Shown here: positions 29,189 to 37,841 of the stretch, in pieces
Numbering within the stretch: position 1 is the first letter of the stretch
Layout: each line of letters starts with the position of its first letter
DNA from: Pseudomonadota bacterium
GTDB taxonomy: Bacteria; Pseudomonadota; Gammaproteobacteria; Pseudomonadales; Pseudomonadaceae
Reading direction: 5' to 3'
Length of the DNA stretch: 64,000 bases
NCBI GenBank assembly: GCA_023431055.1
Contig: JAEYXX010000001.1
Location: 114,028 to 178,027, forward strand
The notes under the pieces: model-generated
The model's input: only the letters and a program-made list of their open reading frames with translations
Databases searched by the model: none
Told to the model about the DNA's origin: nothing
Program-made: the position numbers and the translations under genes

Positions 29189-29615
29189 GCAGAAAGCGCT
29201 CGGCGTGGTCGGCCGTGGGCAGCAGGCAAACGGCATGCCGGCCGAACAGGCGATAGCGATTCAGCGCAATGCGGTCATAACACCAATCCCGCAGCGGCCG
29301 GGGCAGCAGACGCAGTAATCGCAGCGCACGCCAGGGTTGCGGCAAGCGCGAGAGAATGCGCAGCAGCGCCGTGGAGCGCACATGCAGCCCCGCCTCGTCG
29401 ATCAGGGCCATGGTGTCGAAACGATCGGTCGGCAGCCCATACCAGGCCAGCAACGCCTGCCCCTGAGCGGACTGCACGGACGCCAGGCGAAACTGCCGGG
29501 TACGGTCATGGTGGATAAGAAACTTCGCCCAGCCGTTGCACAGCTTGCAGACGCCGTCGAACAGCACGACGCGCTCGCCAGCCGCGAGACCGGGCGGCAA
29601 CCTGGCTTCAGTCAT
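29181..29615 (-). CDS. DCC family thiol-disulfide oxidoreductase-like protein (DUF393)
   Basis: 144 aa, named after the DxxCxxC motif seen here as FDGVCKLCNGW near residues 19-29, with the thioredoxin-like fold expected of the family. Other landmarks are LASVQSAQGQALL near 45 and the C-terminal RYRLFGRHAVCLLPT. It overlaps the DUF1287 gene by four bases upstream and the DoxX-like gene by eight bases downstream. DCC and DoxX-like genes are often neighbours. The redox partner is unknown. Confidence 0.88.
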   Translation of the reverse strand: MTEARLPPGLAAGERVVLFDGVCKLCNGWAKFLIHHDRTRQFRLASVQSAQGQALLAWYGLPTDRFDTMALIDEAGLHVRSTALLRILSRLPQPWRALRLLRLLPRPLRDWCYDRIALNRYRLFGRHAVCLLPTADHAERFLHD

Positions 29616-30202
29616 TGACTGGCACTCGCCTGCTGGGTGAGCGGGCGATAGTGCCCAGTGATGCGGTAGGCGAAGAGGATGTCTTCCTCCTGCGTGCCGC
29701 GGCCGATGTTATGCAGGATCAGCGGCGCACCATCTGACGCCCGGCGATCGCTGACGATGCCGATATGAGTCAGGCCGCGCCCCAGATCCCAGGTGACGAT
29801 ATCGCCGGCCTGGTAAGCCGCAGGGTCCTGACTGATCGGCAGCGACCAGCCCTGACGCTTGAACCAGGTCATCAGATTGGGCACACGACGGTGGTCGATA
29901 TTGCTGTCCGGCCGGCTCAGGCCCCAGTTTCTGGGGTAAAGGGCAAAATTGCCGCGCATGTCGCGATGCACCGCCTCCTGCAGATCCAGCCCCTGCTGGC
30001 GCAGCGCGCGGATCACCACGTCGGTGCACACGCCGGTGGCCATGGGTACGTCGCCGCCCGGATAGCTCAATTGACGGTAGGCCGGGTCATAGCTCAGGGT
30101 CACGCCGACCTGCTTGCGCGCATCCAGCACCAGCCTGTCAGCCTCGATGGCCTGCGCAGCCAGGGCCAGCGCCCAGGCCAGCAGTACAACCAGCATCCGC
30201 AT
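29612..30202 (-). CDS. DUF1287 family exported protein (NlpC/P60-like)
   Basis: 196 aa with an N-terminal signal peptide (MRMLVVLLAWALALAAQA). The mature protein carries GVCTDVVIRALRQQG near residue 57, whose cysteine resembles the NlpC/P60 nucleophile, and GDIVTWDLGRGLTHIGIVSD near 134, whose histidine could be the second catalytic residue. A periplasmic peptidase or amidase role is inferred only from these motifs. First gene of the four-gene minus-strand unit ending with the ABC exporter. Confidence 0.85.
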   Translation of the reverse strand: MRMLVVLLAWALALAAQAIEADRLVLDARKQVGVTLSYDPAYRQLSYPGGDVPMATGVCTDVVIRALRQQGLDLQEAVHRDMRGNFALYPRNWGLSRPDSNIDHRRVPNLMTWFKRQGWSLPISQDPAAYQAGDIVTWDLGRGLTHIGIVSDRRASDGAPLILHNIGRGTQEEDILFAYRITGHYRPLTQQASASQ

Positions 30203-30211
30203 CGCGATCTC

Positions 30212-31327
30212 CTATCTAGCCAAGGGATACAGCAACTCTTCCTTGTAACCTGCCCAGACCCGCACGGCATCGGGAAAGGCATCGTCCAGCGTCACGTCGC
30301 CACTGTCCACCAGCAGCGGCCGCCCTTCCAGCGTCGCCAGCTTGCGCTTGGTCGCCACTACCCGCAGGCGCTCCAGGCCGACGGCACGCAGCACTCGCGG
30401 GCTGATCTGCTGATTGCCGCGGCCGATGATATGCCCCTGGCCGCCGATTGCGGTCACCAACAAGTAGGTCGCATGTCCTTCTACCAACGCGAACAGCTCG
30501 GCTTCGTTGACGTCGCGGGCAATCACCCGGCCATCCTCGATCACATCGACGCCGAGCAAGGTAGTTTCCAGCCCAAGATTTTGCCCCAGGCCATGCAGAG
30601 TCGAACCCGGACCGAACACGTAGCGAACGCCCGGCTCCCATTCACTCTCCAGCCAGGCGGCCAGATCGGCCAGCACCAGCTCTTCGGACTCCATCCCCCC
30701 CTGCTTGACCGCCTGCACGTAGCCGCCCTCTTGCGGCACGCACAACTCGCCATACCAGCGAGCGGTCACACGCCCTTCGCGCAGGGCCGCCTCGTCGATA
30801 TCGCGTACCTCGCCGCTGGCCAGACGCACCAGGCCGCCTTCGACCAGTCGCGCAGTCAGCTCGCCCGCAGCTCGCGGGCTGATGGCATAGACGCCGGACT
30901 GGATCTTCACCCCCGCCGGAATGCCCAGCACCGGCTGCGACGCGTTCACCACCGCACAGACGTCACGCGCAGTACCGTCACCGCCAGCGAACAGAATCAG
31001 CGCCACACCGGCATCCTGCAGTTGCCGCACCGCACGGCGAGTATCTTCGGCAGTGGTTGTGCCCTCGCCCAATTCACCCAGCAAGCGATGCTCGAAGCCC
31101 ATTTGCGCCAATAGATCGCCACCCATGGCGCCGGAATAGCTGATGAACTCGAGGCGTTCATGGAGGGGCGACAACTGTTCAAGCGCGGTGCGCGTACGTT
31201 GCGCCGCCTTTGGCTCGACACCCATGGCCAGCGCCTGGCTGGCCATGCCGTCGCTGCCCTTGAAGGCGGCCGGGCCACCCAGCCCGGCCAGTGGATTGAT
31301 GATCAGACCGATACGAAAACGCGCCAT
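30212..31327 (-). CDS. ATP-NAD kinase-like protein
   Basis: 371 aa. The N-terminus has GLIINPLAGLGGPAAFKGSDG and the kinase motif FAGGDGTARDVC near residue 112, as in the NAD/diacylglycerol kinase superfamily and AcoX proteins. Longer than true NAD kinases (about 290 aa), it belongs to the group annotated ATP-NAD kinase family in pseudomonads. The substrate may be NAD or another polyol; uncertain. It lies nine bases upstream of the DUF1287 gene and may start that unit. Confidence 0.85.
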   Translation of the reverse strand: MARFRIGLIINPLAGLGGPAAFKGSDGMASQALAMGVEPKAAQRTRTALEQLSPLHERLEFISYSGAMGGDLLAQMGFEHRLLGELGEGTTTAEDTRRAVRQLQDAGVALILFAGGDGTARDVCAVVNASQPVLGIPAGVKIQSGVYAISPRAAGELTARLVEGGLVRLASGEVRDIDEAALREGRVTARWYGELCVPQEGGYVQAVKQGGMESEELVLADLAAWLESEWEPGVRYVFGPGSTLHGLGQNLGLETTLLGVDVIEDGRVIARDVNEAELFALVEGHATYLLVTAIGGQGHIIGRGNQQISPRVLRAVGLERLRVVATKRKLATLEGRPLLVDSGDVTLDDAFPDAVRVWAGYKEELLYPLAR

Positions 31328-31409
31328 TTATCCCTCGTTCCATACAGGCTGGCACGCAGCCTGCAATACGACTTTTGCCAAGTGTTTTGTGACGGAGTTC
31401 CGCCGCCAT

Positions 31410-31551
31410 GGAATCTGCTTAAAGTATCGCGAGCTAGAGCCAGGCAAGGCGAAATTGGGCGAAGAAGCGGAGTTTACTAGTAGTAAATGAGCTTTATGAG
31501 CCCGATTTCAACGCAGCATGGCCGACGCGCAGCAGACTTTGAGCAGGTTCC
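31410..31551 (+). mobile_element. Diverged hairpin element, copy 2 (142 bp)
   Basis: Same length and core as the elements at 3935 and 50882. Shared blocks include GCAAGGCGAAA, AAGCGGAGTTTAC and GTAAATGAGC, and AACGCAGCA. The terminal inverted repeats differ in sequence: GGAATCTGCTTAAAGT on the left and GGAACCTGCTCAAAGT read from the right. The inner arms AAATTGGGC / GCCCGATTT replace AAAACAGGC / GCCTGTTTT with pairing kept. No TA flanks are visible, so this copy is older or belongs to a subfamily. Confidence 0.7.
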
Positions 31552-31617
31552 CAGCTGTCACCGCGCCTTCATCTGGATGTCCTAGACTGGCGCGCACTAC
31601 CGATGAGGAGACAGGCC

Positions 31618-31785
31618 ATGAGCTTGCAAGACAATGCCCAACATCCCGCCACCCAGCAATCGCATGCGCCGGTGGGTTTTATCATTGATGGTCAGGGCCG
31701 CGAAGTGCCGATCACCGAAGACATGATCCAGCAGGCCTGCAACGCCTTGGAAGAAAGCCGCCAGCCTTTAGAGCAGCAGGGTTGA
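31618..31785 (+). CDS. PA1571 family small protein
   Basis: 55-aa soluble protein of unknown function with the conserved core APVGFIIDGQGREVPITEDM and then IQQACNALEES. The ATG at 31618 has GAGGAG seven bases upstream; a start five codons earlier lacks one. In P. aeruginosa the PA1571 gene also neighbours the ATP-NAD kinase-like gene (from memory), supporting the call. Confidence 0.8.
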   Translation: MSLQDNAQHPATQQSHAPVGFIIDGQGREVPITEDMIQQACNALEESRQPLEQQG

Positions 31786-31792
31786 ACCCTAA

Positions 31793-31819
31793 GCGCCAGG
31801 CACGCAAGGTGCCTGGCGC
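31793..31819. terminator. Hairpin between PA1571-family gene and msrB
   Basis: Perfect 11-bp stem GCGCCAGGCAC / GTGCCTGGCGC with a five-base loop between two convergent genes. There is no long T run on either side, so termination efficiency is uncertain. Confidence 0.6.
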
Positions 31820-31826
31820 GCTGTAA

Positions 31827-32222
31827 TCAATCCCGCGGCACCAGTTTCAGCGACAGCGAATTGATGCAGTAACGCAGCCCCGTCGGCCGCGGCCCATCCG
31901 GGAACACGTGCCCCAGATGGGCATCGCACTTGGCGCATTTGACCTCGATGCGATGCATGCCATGGCTATAATCGTCGAGGCTGGCGATCACCTCGTCGTT
32001 GATCGGCTGGAAATAGCTTGGCCAGCCACTGCCGGAATCGTACTTGGCGTCAGAATCGAACAGGGCCTCGCCACAACAGGCGCAGTGGTAGATGCCTGGG
32101 GTCTTGCTGTCGTGGTAGACACCGGTGAATGGTCGCTCCGTACCTCCCAGACGACAGACATGGAACTGCTCGTCGGTCAGCTCTTCACGCCAGGTGTCCA
32201 ACGACTTGTCGACTTTATCCAC
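31827..32222 (-). CDS. msrB: Peptide-methionine (R)-S-oxide reductase MsrB
   Basis: Repairs oxidised methionine (R-sulfoxide) in proteins. It has 131 aa from GTG 32222, which has AGGAGG ten bases upstream; the frame continues upstream but without MsrB similarity. Zinc-binding cysteines are in [11 protein letters not shown] near 45 and [14 protein letters not shown] near 94. The block [12 protein letters not shown] precedes the second pair, and the catalytic cysteine is in [11 protein letters not shown] near 117. It is divergent from alaA. Confidence 0.95.
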   Translation of the reverse strand: MDKVDKSLDTWREELTDEQFHVCRLGGTERPFTGVYHDSKTPGIYHCACCGEALFDSDAKYDSGSGWPSYFQPINDEVIASLDDYSHGMHRIEVKCAKCDAHLGHVFPDGPRPTGLRYCINSLSLKLVPRD

Positions 32223-32511
32223 GAGCGGGTTTCCTCCTCGGTAATGGGCAGCACGGGTTTCGCGCGTGACGCCAGCACTCCCATGAGGTATTCGACCACG
32301 GAAGCCTCGATTGAGAAGTTTCCGGGCCGTGACACGAGTGTGCGGCGCGTGGCAGGCCAGAAAAAAGCAGGGCTGGCACCTTTGCCGCGCCCAGGTCGCC
32401 ACGTATGATTCGACCCCAGTCTGTCACCCACGTTACGGGCTGCCAAGATTCCCCGCCGGGAGAATTTTGCAGCGTGCTTCAGTGGGTTTTCCTTAGCTCG
32501 GGATTCCTTAC

Positions 32512-33723
32512 ATGCAGGTCAGCAAATCGAACAAGCTCGCCAACGTCTGTTACGACATTCGCGGGCCGGTGCTCAAGCACGCCAAGCGTCTGGAAGAGGA
32601 AGGCCACCGCATCCTCAAGTTGAACATCGGCAATCCGGCGCCGTTCGGTTTCGAGGCCCCTGAAGAGATCCTCCAGGACGTCATCCGCAACCTGCCCACC
32701 GCGCAGGGCTACAGCGACTCCAAGGGTCTGTTCAGCGCACGCAAGGCGGTGATGCAGTACTACCAGCAGAAGCAGGTCGAAGGCGTCACCATCGAGGACA
32801 TCTACCTCGGCAATGGCGTCTCCGAACTGATCGTCATGGCCATGCAGGCGCTGCTCAACAACGGTGACGAAGTGCTCATCCCGGCACCCGACTATCCGCT
32901 GTGGACCGCCGCGGTGGCGCTGTCCGGTGGCAAGCCGGTGCACTATCTGTGCGACGAGCAGGCCGGCTGGTTCCCCGATATCGCCGACATGCGCGCCAAG
33001 ATCACGCCGAACACCAAGGCGCTGGTGCTGATCAACCCGAACAACCCGACCGGCGCGGTGTATTCCAGGCAAGTCCTGCAGGACATCGTCGAACTGGCGC
33101 GCCAGCACAACCTGGTGATCTTCTCCGACGAGATCTACGACAAGATCCTCTACGACGACGCCGTGCATATCAGTACCGCCTCGCTGGCACCCGACGTCCT
33201 GTGCCTGACCTTCAACGGCCTGTCCAAGAGCTACCGCGTGGCCGGCTTCCGCTCCGGCTGGGTGGCCATCTCCGGGCCCAAGCACAAGGCGCAGAGCTAC
33301 ATCGAGGGCCTGGATATCCTCGCCAACATGCGCCTGTGCGCCAACGTGCCGAGCCAGCACGCGATCCAGACCGCCCTGGGCGGCTACCAGAGCATCAACG
33401 ACCTGGTACTGCCCAACGGCCGTCTGCTGGAGCAGCGCAACCGCGCCTGGGAGCTGCTCAACGACATCCCCGGGGTGAGCTGCGTCAAGCCCATGGGCGC
33501 GCTGTACGCCTTCCCGAAAATCGACCCGAAGGTCTGCCCGATCCACAACGATGAGAAGTTCGTCCTCGACCTGCTGCTGTCGGAGAAACTGCTGATCGTC
33601 CAGGGCACCGCCTTCAACTGGCCGTGGCCGGATCACTTCCGCGTGGTCACCCTGCCCCGCGTCGACGACCTGGAGCAGGCCATCGGCCGTATCGGCAACT
33701 TCCTCAAGGGTTACAGCCAGTAA
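32512..33723 (+). CDS. alaA: Alanine transaminase, PLP-dependent (AlaA type)
   Basis: Fold-type I aminotransferase of 403 aa that interconverts pyruvate and alanine with glutamate as donor. The start MQVSKSNKLANVCYDIRGPV is characteristic of AlaA/YfbQ proteins. PLP-binding landmarks: NPNNPTGAVYS near residue 174, DEIYDKILYDD near 206, the Schiff-base lysine in NGLSKSYRVAGFRSGW near 238. It is six bases upstream of the next gene, probably co-transcribed. Confidence 0.93.
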   Translation: MQVSKSNKLANVCYDIRGPVLKHAKRLEEEGHRILKLNIGNPAPFGFEAPEEILQDVIRNLPTAQGYSDSKGLFSARKAVMQYYQQKQVEGVTIEDIYLGNGVSELIVMAMQALLNNGDEVLIPAPDYPLWTAAVALSGGKPVHYLCDEQAGWFPDIADMRAKITPNTKALVLINPNNPTGAVYSRQVLQDIVELARQHNLVIFSDEIYDKILYDDAVHISTASLAPDVLCLTFNGLSKSYRVAGFRSGWVAISGPKHKAQSYIEGLDILANMRLCANVPSQHAIQTALGGYQSINDLVLPNGRLLEQRNRAWELLNDIPGVSCVKPMGALYAFPKIDPKVCPIHNDEKFVLDLLLSEKLLIVQGTAFNWPWPDHFRVVTLPRVDDLEQAIGRIGNFLKGYSQ

Positions 33724-33729
33724 GCCGAC

Positions 33730-34182
33730 ATGGACCTGCAGATCGACGACTTCTACAAGGATGCGGCCAGCGGCCTGCTGATGCTCTATCAGGCCTTCCC
33801 GCGCAAGATGGCGCTGTACGTGGAAGACCTGATCGGCCGCGAGGAGCCGGACGAATTCGGCCTGCCGAGCAAGCGCCACCAGGCCTGCCTGGGCGCCCTG
33901 CTGTGGCTGGCCGAGGAAGGCTATCTGCGCTTCGAGTCGACCATAGCCTACGACGCGCTGGATCAGGCTGTGCTCAGCGAAAAGGGTTTTCTGCGCCTGT
34001 CACGCAGTGTGCCGCACGTGCTCCCCGATGGCGAACCATTGCCACCCAGCGTACGTCGTGTGCACGCCACCCTGGCCTTTCAACTGCGCGAAGCCCTGGC
34101 CCGCCAGCACGGGGAACGCATTGCCCGCCTGACCCGTCTACTGTTCGAAAGCCAGGCGGCGCAGCCAAACGACATAGTTTGA
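33730..34182 (+). CDS. Conserved hypothetical protein downstream of alaA
   Basis: 150 aa, no signal peptide or membrane helix. It begins MDLQIDDFYKDAASGLLMLY. The central part (LWLAEEGYLRFESTIAYDALDQAVLS) looks like a small winged-helix-type arrangement, but I cannot assign a family. It sits between alaA and htpX, as the equivalent gene does in P. aeruginosa (from memory). Only six bases separate it from alaA. Confidence 0.8.
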   Translation: MDLQIDDFYKDAASGLLMLYQAFPRKMALYVEDLIGREEPDEFGLPSKRHQACLGALLWLAEEGYLRFESTIAYDALDQAVLSEKGFLRLSRSVPHVLPDGEPLPPSVRRVHATLAFQLREALARQHGERIARLTRLLFESQAAQPNDIV

Positions 34183-34194
34183 AATAGTCGATGG

Positions 34195-34224
34195 TTGAAA
34201 GCCCCGGGGGGGCGCCCTTATATA
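34195..34224 (+). promoter_or_regulatory. Candidate promoter of htpX
   Basis: TTGAAA (34195-34200) is followed by an 18-base spacer and TATATA (34219-34224). The same stretch can be read as a weak heat-shock promoter, TTGAAA-N14-CCCTTATA. A GC block (CCCCGGGGGGGCGCC) forms the spacer. Which sigma factor uses it cannot be decided by eye. Confidence 0.45.
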
Positions 34225-34270
34225 GCCGGCATTACTCGTACGTCTTTCCCGTGAGGAGTCCGTTCACACC

Positions 34271-35143
34271 ATGATGCGCATTATGTTGTTCCTGGCCACC
34301 AACCTGGCGGTGCTGATCATCGCCAGCATCACCCTCAAACTGCTGGGGGTCGATCGGTTTACCGGCCAGAACCATGGCAGCCTGCTGATCTTCTGCGCCG
34401 TGTTCGGTTTCGCCGGCTCGCTGGTGTCGCTGTTCCTGTCCAAGTGGATGGCGAAGATGAGCACCGGCACCCAGATCATCACCCAACCACGTACCCGCCA
34501 CGAACAGTGGCTGCTGCAGACCGTCGAGGAACTGTCGCGCGAGGCCGGCATCAAGATGCCGGAAGTGGGTATCTTCCCGGCCTACGAGTCCAACGCCTTC
34601 GCCACCGGCTGGAACAAGAACGACGCCCTGGTAGCCGTCAGCCAGGGCCTGCTCGAGCGCTTCTCGCCGGATGAGGTGCGCGCGGTACTGGCCCACGAGA
34701 TCGGCCACGTGGCCAACGGCGACATGGTCACCCTGGCGCTGATCCAGGGCGTGGTGAACACCTTCGTGATGTTCTTCGCGCGTATCTTCGGCAACTTCGT
34801 CGACAAGGCGATCTTCAAGAACGAGGACGGTCACGGCATCGGCTACTTCATCGCGACCATCTTCGCCGAGCTTGTTCTGGGGATACTGGCCAGCATCATC
34901 GTCATGTGGTTCTCGCGCAAACGTGAGTTCAAGGCCGATGAAGCCGGTGCGCGCCTGGCGGGTACCGGTGCGATGATCGCCGCGCTGCAGCGCCTGCGTG
35001 CCGAACAGGGCGTACCAGTGCAGATGCCTGACAGCCTGACCGCCTTCGGCATCAACGGCGGCCTGAAGAACGGCCTGGCCGGCCTGCTGATGACCCACCC
35101 GCCGCTGGAAGACCGTATCGAGGCGCTGCGCCGCCTGGGCTGA
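34271..35143 (+). CDS. htpX: Membrane protease HtpX
   Basis: Zinc metalloprotease of the inner membrane that degrades misfolded membrane proteins, cooperating with FtsH in E. coli. It has 290 aa. Two N-terminal helices (residues 5-25 and 34-54), then the zinc motif [13 protein letters not shown] near 142 (HEXXH), two more helices (about 158-180 and 195-215), and the third ligand glutamate in [12 protein letters not shown] near 223. Normal length and intact motif. Terminator at 35160-35187. Confidence 0.97.
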   Translation: MMRIMLFLATNLAVLIIASITLKLLGVDRFTGQNHGSLLIFCAVFGFAGSLVSLFLSKWMAKMSTGTQIITQPRTRHEQWLLQTVEELSREAGIKMPEVGIFPAYESNAFATGWNKNDALVAVSQGLLERFSPDEVRAVLAHEIGHVANGDMVTLALIQGVVNTFVMFFARIFGNFVDKAIFKNEDGHGIGYFIATIFAELVLGILASIIVMWFSRKREFKADEAGARLAGTGAMIAALQRLRAEQGVPVQMPDSLTAFGINGGLKNGLAGLLMTHPPLEDRIEALRRLG

Positions 35144-35159
35144 TCCAGGTCAGCACACG

Positions 35160-35187
35160 AAAAAGGCGACCTCCGGGTCGCCTTTTT
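35160..35187. terminator. Bidirectional terminator between htpX and tpm
   Basis: Stem AAAAAGGCGACC / GGGTCGCCTTTTT with a three-base loop. A-rich on the left and T-rich on the right, so it can serve both convergent genes. Confidence 0.9.
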
Positions 35188-35205
35188 CATTGTCTGCCGC
35201 CACCG

Positions 35206-35862
35206 CTAACGGCGCGTCAGATGAAAGACTCGCTCGTCCACTGCGGCAAGGCCACTGTCGGCGAAACGTGGATTACCCGCCAGCACGTCCTTTTCCTCGA
35301 CCATGCGCAGCATCCAGCCGGCGGAGAAATGCCCCTGCACTTCGGCGTCCTCGACCGAGAACGGCGGACCGTCCATGCGCTGCTGGTCATAGACCAGCGT
35401 CACCAGCAGCCCCTGGCAGCTGCTCGGCAGTATCGCCTGCAGATGCGCGACATAACGTTCGCGCATTTCCGGCGGCAGGGCGATCAGCGCAGCACGGTCA
35501 TAGAAGGCCTGGCAGTCGGCGACGTCTTCGCGGCTCAGGGCGAAAAAATCGCCACAAAGAATCTGCAACTCCCCCGCCTGATAGACCTTGAATGCACCGC
35601 GTTGCGATACCTGCGGCTGCACGTCACGTTCGGTAAAGAAATCCTGAACGGCGCGCTCGGCCAGTTCGACGCCGATCACCCTGTGCCCCTGCTCCGCCAG
35701 CCAGGCCAGATCGAGGCTCTTACCGCACAGCGGTACCAGCACCGCCGAGCCGTTCGCCAGCCCGAGTGCGGACCAGTGGCGACGCAGATAGCCGTTGACC
35801 TTTTCCTGATGAAAACCAATTTGGCTGCGCGTCCATCTGTCCTGCCAGAACGCCTCATGCAT
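35206..35862 (-). CDS. tpm: Thiopurine S-methyltransferase
   Basis: SAM-dependent methyltransferase of 218 aa, with the bacterial TPMT start [22 protein letters not shown]-binding motif I is [20 protein letters not shown] near residue 43, followed by [13 protein letters not shown]. In pseudomonads this enzyme methylates selenium and tellurium species and confers tellurite tolerance, and also acts on thiopurines. Single gene, convergent with htpX. Confidence 0.95.
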   Translation of the reverse strand: MHEAFWQDRWTRSQIGFHQEKVNGYLRRHWSALGLANGSAVLVPLCGKSLDLAWLAEQGHRVIGVELAERAVQDFFTERDVQPQVSQRGAFKVYQAGELQILCGDFFALSREDVADCQAFYDRAALIALPPEMRERYVAHLQAILPSSCQGLLVTLVYDQQRMDGPPFSVEDAEVQGHFSAGWMLRMVEEKDVLAGNPRFADSGLAAVDERVFHLTRR

Positions 35863-35966
35863 CGCTAAACCTCCATAAAATCGATAGGAATGGCCAAGTA
35901 TTTATGCTGGATGTCGATAGATCCAGCAACGAAGATGGCGTCATCCTACTTCAGGAGTTGATCGCC

Positions 35967-36734
35967 ATGCTGCCCTCACTGTTCATATCCCACGGCTCGC
36001 CCATGCTCGCGCTGGAGCCCGGCGCCAGCGGCCCGGCCCTGGCCAGACTGGCCGCCGAGTTGCCGAGGCCCAAGGCGATTGTGGTGGTATCGGCGCATTG
36101 GGAAAGTCGGGTTCTGCGACTAACCGCCGGCGAGCGTCCGCAAACCTGGCACGACTTCGGTGGCTTTCCCGCACGCCTCTACGCCGTGCAGTACCCCGCG
36201 CCAGGGGCCCCGAAACTGGCTGCCGATATCGCCCGGCAGTTGGGCGATGCAGGTCTGCCGGCCGAACTCGATGCGCAGCGGCCCTTCGATCATGGAGCCT
36301 GGGTGCCGCTGTCGCTGATGTATCCGCAGGCCGAGATTCCCGTATTGCAGTTGTCGCTGCCCAGCCAACAGGGCCCCGAATTGCAGACCCGCCTGGGCCG
36401 CGCGCTGGCCAGTCTGCGCGAGCAAGGCATCCTGCTGATCGGTTCCGGCAGCATCACCCACAACCTGGGTGAACTGGACTGGCGTGCCGGCCCGGACGTC
36501 ATAACCCCTTGGGCCAAGGCGTTTCGCGACTGGGTGGTGGATAAGCTCGAAGCGGACGATGAAGAGGCCTTGCATCAGTACCGGCGTCTGGCGCCGGACG
36601 CCGTGCGCAATCACCCGAGCGAAGAGCACCTGCTGCCGCTGTTCTTCGCACGCGGTGCTGGCGGTGCGTTTTCTGTCGCGCACAGCGGCTTCACCTATGG
36701 CGCCCTGGGCATGGACATCTATCGCTTCGACTAG
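35967..36734 (+). CDS. DODA-type aromatic ring-opening dioxygenase (YgiD-like)
   Basis: 255-aa class III extradiol dioxygenase-like enzyme. Metal-binding histidines appear in FISHGSPMLALEPG near residue 6, SAHWESR near 50, and FDHGAWVPLSLMYPQ near 113; the catalytic region SGSITHNLGELDW follows near 161. It resembles E. coli YgiD (zinc-dependent DOPA 4,5-dioxygenase). The start at 35967 has CAGGAG nine bases upstream, whereas the longer open frame lacks one. Physiological substrate unknown. Confidence 0.9.
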   Translation: MLPSLFISHGSPMLALEPGASGPALARLAAELPRPKAIVVVSAHWESRVLRLTAGERPQTWHDFGGFPARLYAVQYPAPGAPKLAADIARQLGDAGLPAELDAQRPFDHGAWVPLSLMYPQAEIPVLQLSLPSQQGPELQTRLGRALASLREQGILLIGSGSITHNLGELDWRAGPDVITPWAKAFRDWVVDKLEADDEEALHQYRRLAPDAVRNHPSEEHLLPLFFARGAGGAFSVAHSGFTYGALGMDIYRFD

Positions 36735-36749
36735 CGGCTCTGAAAGCAA

Positions 36750-36772
36750 GAGGCCCGTCATCGACGGGCCTC
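36750..36772. terminator. Terminator between convergent dioxygenase and acuI genes
   Basis: Perfect 10-bp stem GAGGCCCGTC / GACGGGCCTC with a three-base loop, followed by CTTTAT on the plus strand and TTGCTTTC on the minus strand. Confidence 0.75.
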
Positions 36773-36782
36773 CTTTATCGCT

Positions 36783-37772
36783 TCAATCGAGCCGAACCAG
36801 AATCCGGCCCACCATGCCGCCAGCCAGAATGCGCTCGATGGCCTCGGGCAGGTCCTCCAGCCCGACCTCCCGACACAGCGGGGAGAGATCGAGCTTCCAC
36901 TGCAGCGACAGCTTGTCCCACATCGATGCCTTGACCACCAGCGGCAGCTCCACCGAATCCACACCCAGAAGATTGACCCCACGCAGGATGAACGGCAGCA
37001 CGCTGGCCTGGAAGCTTACGCCAGCGGTCAGCCCGCAGCAGGCCACGCTGCCGCTGTGGCGCAGCGACTTGACCACGTTGAACAGGATATCGCCGCCCAC
37101 CGTATCCACCGCAGCCGCCCAGCGCTCCTTGAGCATCGGACGCTCGCTGCCCTGCTGCAGCTCTTCACGGCTTACGATCTCGTCGGCCCCCAGGCCACGC
37201 AGAAACTCGGCCTGCTCAGCCTTGCCGGTGGCTGCGGCCACACGATAACCGAGCTGGTTGAGCAGTACGACCGCAATGCTGCCGACACCACCCGTGGCAC
37301 CGGTGACCAATACGGTACCGGCCTCGGGCGTGACACCTGCCTGCTCCAGCTTGTCCACGCACAGTGCGGCGGTCAGGCCGGCAGTACCGAGGATCATCGC
37401 CTCGCGCAGCGGCAGACCCTGCGGACGCTTGATCGCCCAGGCCGCCGGCACGCGGATGTACTGGCCGAAGCCGCCGGCCGTGTTCATACCCAGGTCATAG
37501 CCGGTGACGATGACCTCATCGCCAACCGCGAATTCGGCCACGCCGGAAGCCTCGACCACACCGGCGGCATCGATGCCGGGCGTATGCGGATAGGCCTTGG
37601 TCACTCCACGATTGCCACTGGCGGACAGAGCGTCCTTGTAGTTGAGCGAGGAATAGCGCACACGGATCAGCAGTTCGCCCTGCGGCAGTTGCTCGACGTT
37701 GCGCTGGACGACTTCACGCTGGAAGCTGCCGTCGGTGCCTTCACTGACCAGCAAGGCCTTGAACTCGGTCAT
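36783..37772 (-). CDS. acuI: YhdH/AcuI family acryloyl-CoA reductase (quinone oxidoreductase-like)
   Basis: NADPH-dependent medium-chain reductase of 329 aa. Landmarks: SSLNYKDALSASG near residue 42, PGIDAAGVVEASG near 66, and the nucleotide-binding GATGGVGSIAVVLLNQLGY near 154. No zinc-binding cysteines are evident. AcuI-type enzymes detoxify acryloyl-CoA. The start at 37772 is chosen because AGGAG lies six bases before it; a GTG one codon upstream is too close to that site. Confidence 0.88.
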   Translation of the reverse strand: MTEFKALLVSEGTDGSFQREVVQRNVEQLPQGELLIRVRYSSLNYKDALSASGNRGVTKAYPHTPGIDAAGVVEASGVAEFAVGDEVIVTGYDLGMNTAGGFGQYIRVPAAWAIKRPQGLPLREAMILGTAGLTAALCVDKLEQAGVTPEAGTVLVTGATGGVGSIAVVLLNQLGYRVAAATGKAEQAEFLRGLGADEIVSREELQQGSERPMLKERWAAAVDTVGGDILFNVVKSLRHSGSVACCGLTAGVSFQASVLPFILRGVNLLGVDSVELPLVVKASMWDKLSLQWKLDLSPLCREVGLEDLPEAIERILAGGMVGRILVRLD

Positions 37773-37841
37773 CACCCTCTCCTCTTGTCGTGGTTCGCTG
37801 CGCGACGCGAGTCGGTTGCGCAGCCCATCCTGAACGAAGCG

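Noticed and set aside
31415-31546. The 31410 element as a small RNA gene
   Set aside because: It has a strong fold, but no promoter or terminator of its own was recognised; the match to the other two elements makes a repeat family the better explanation.
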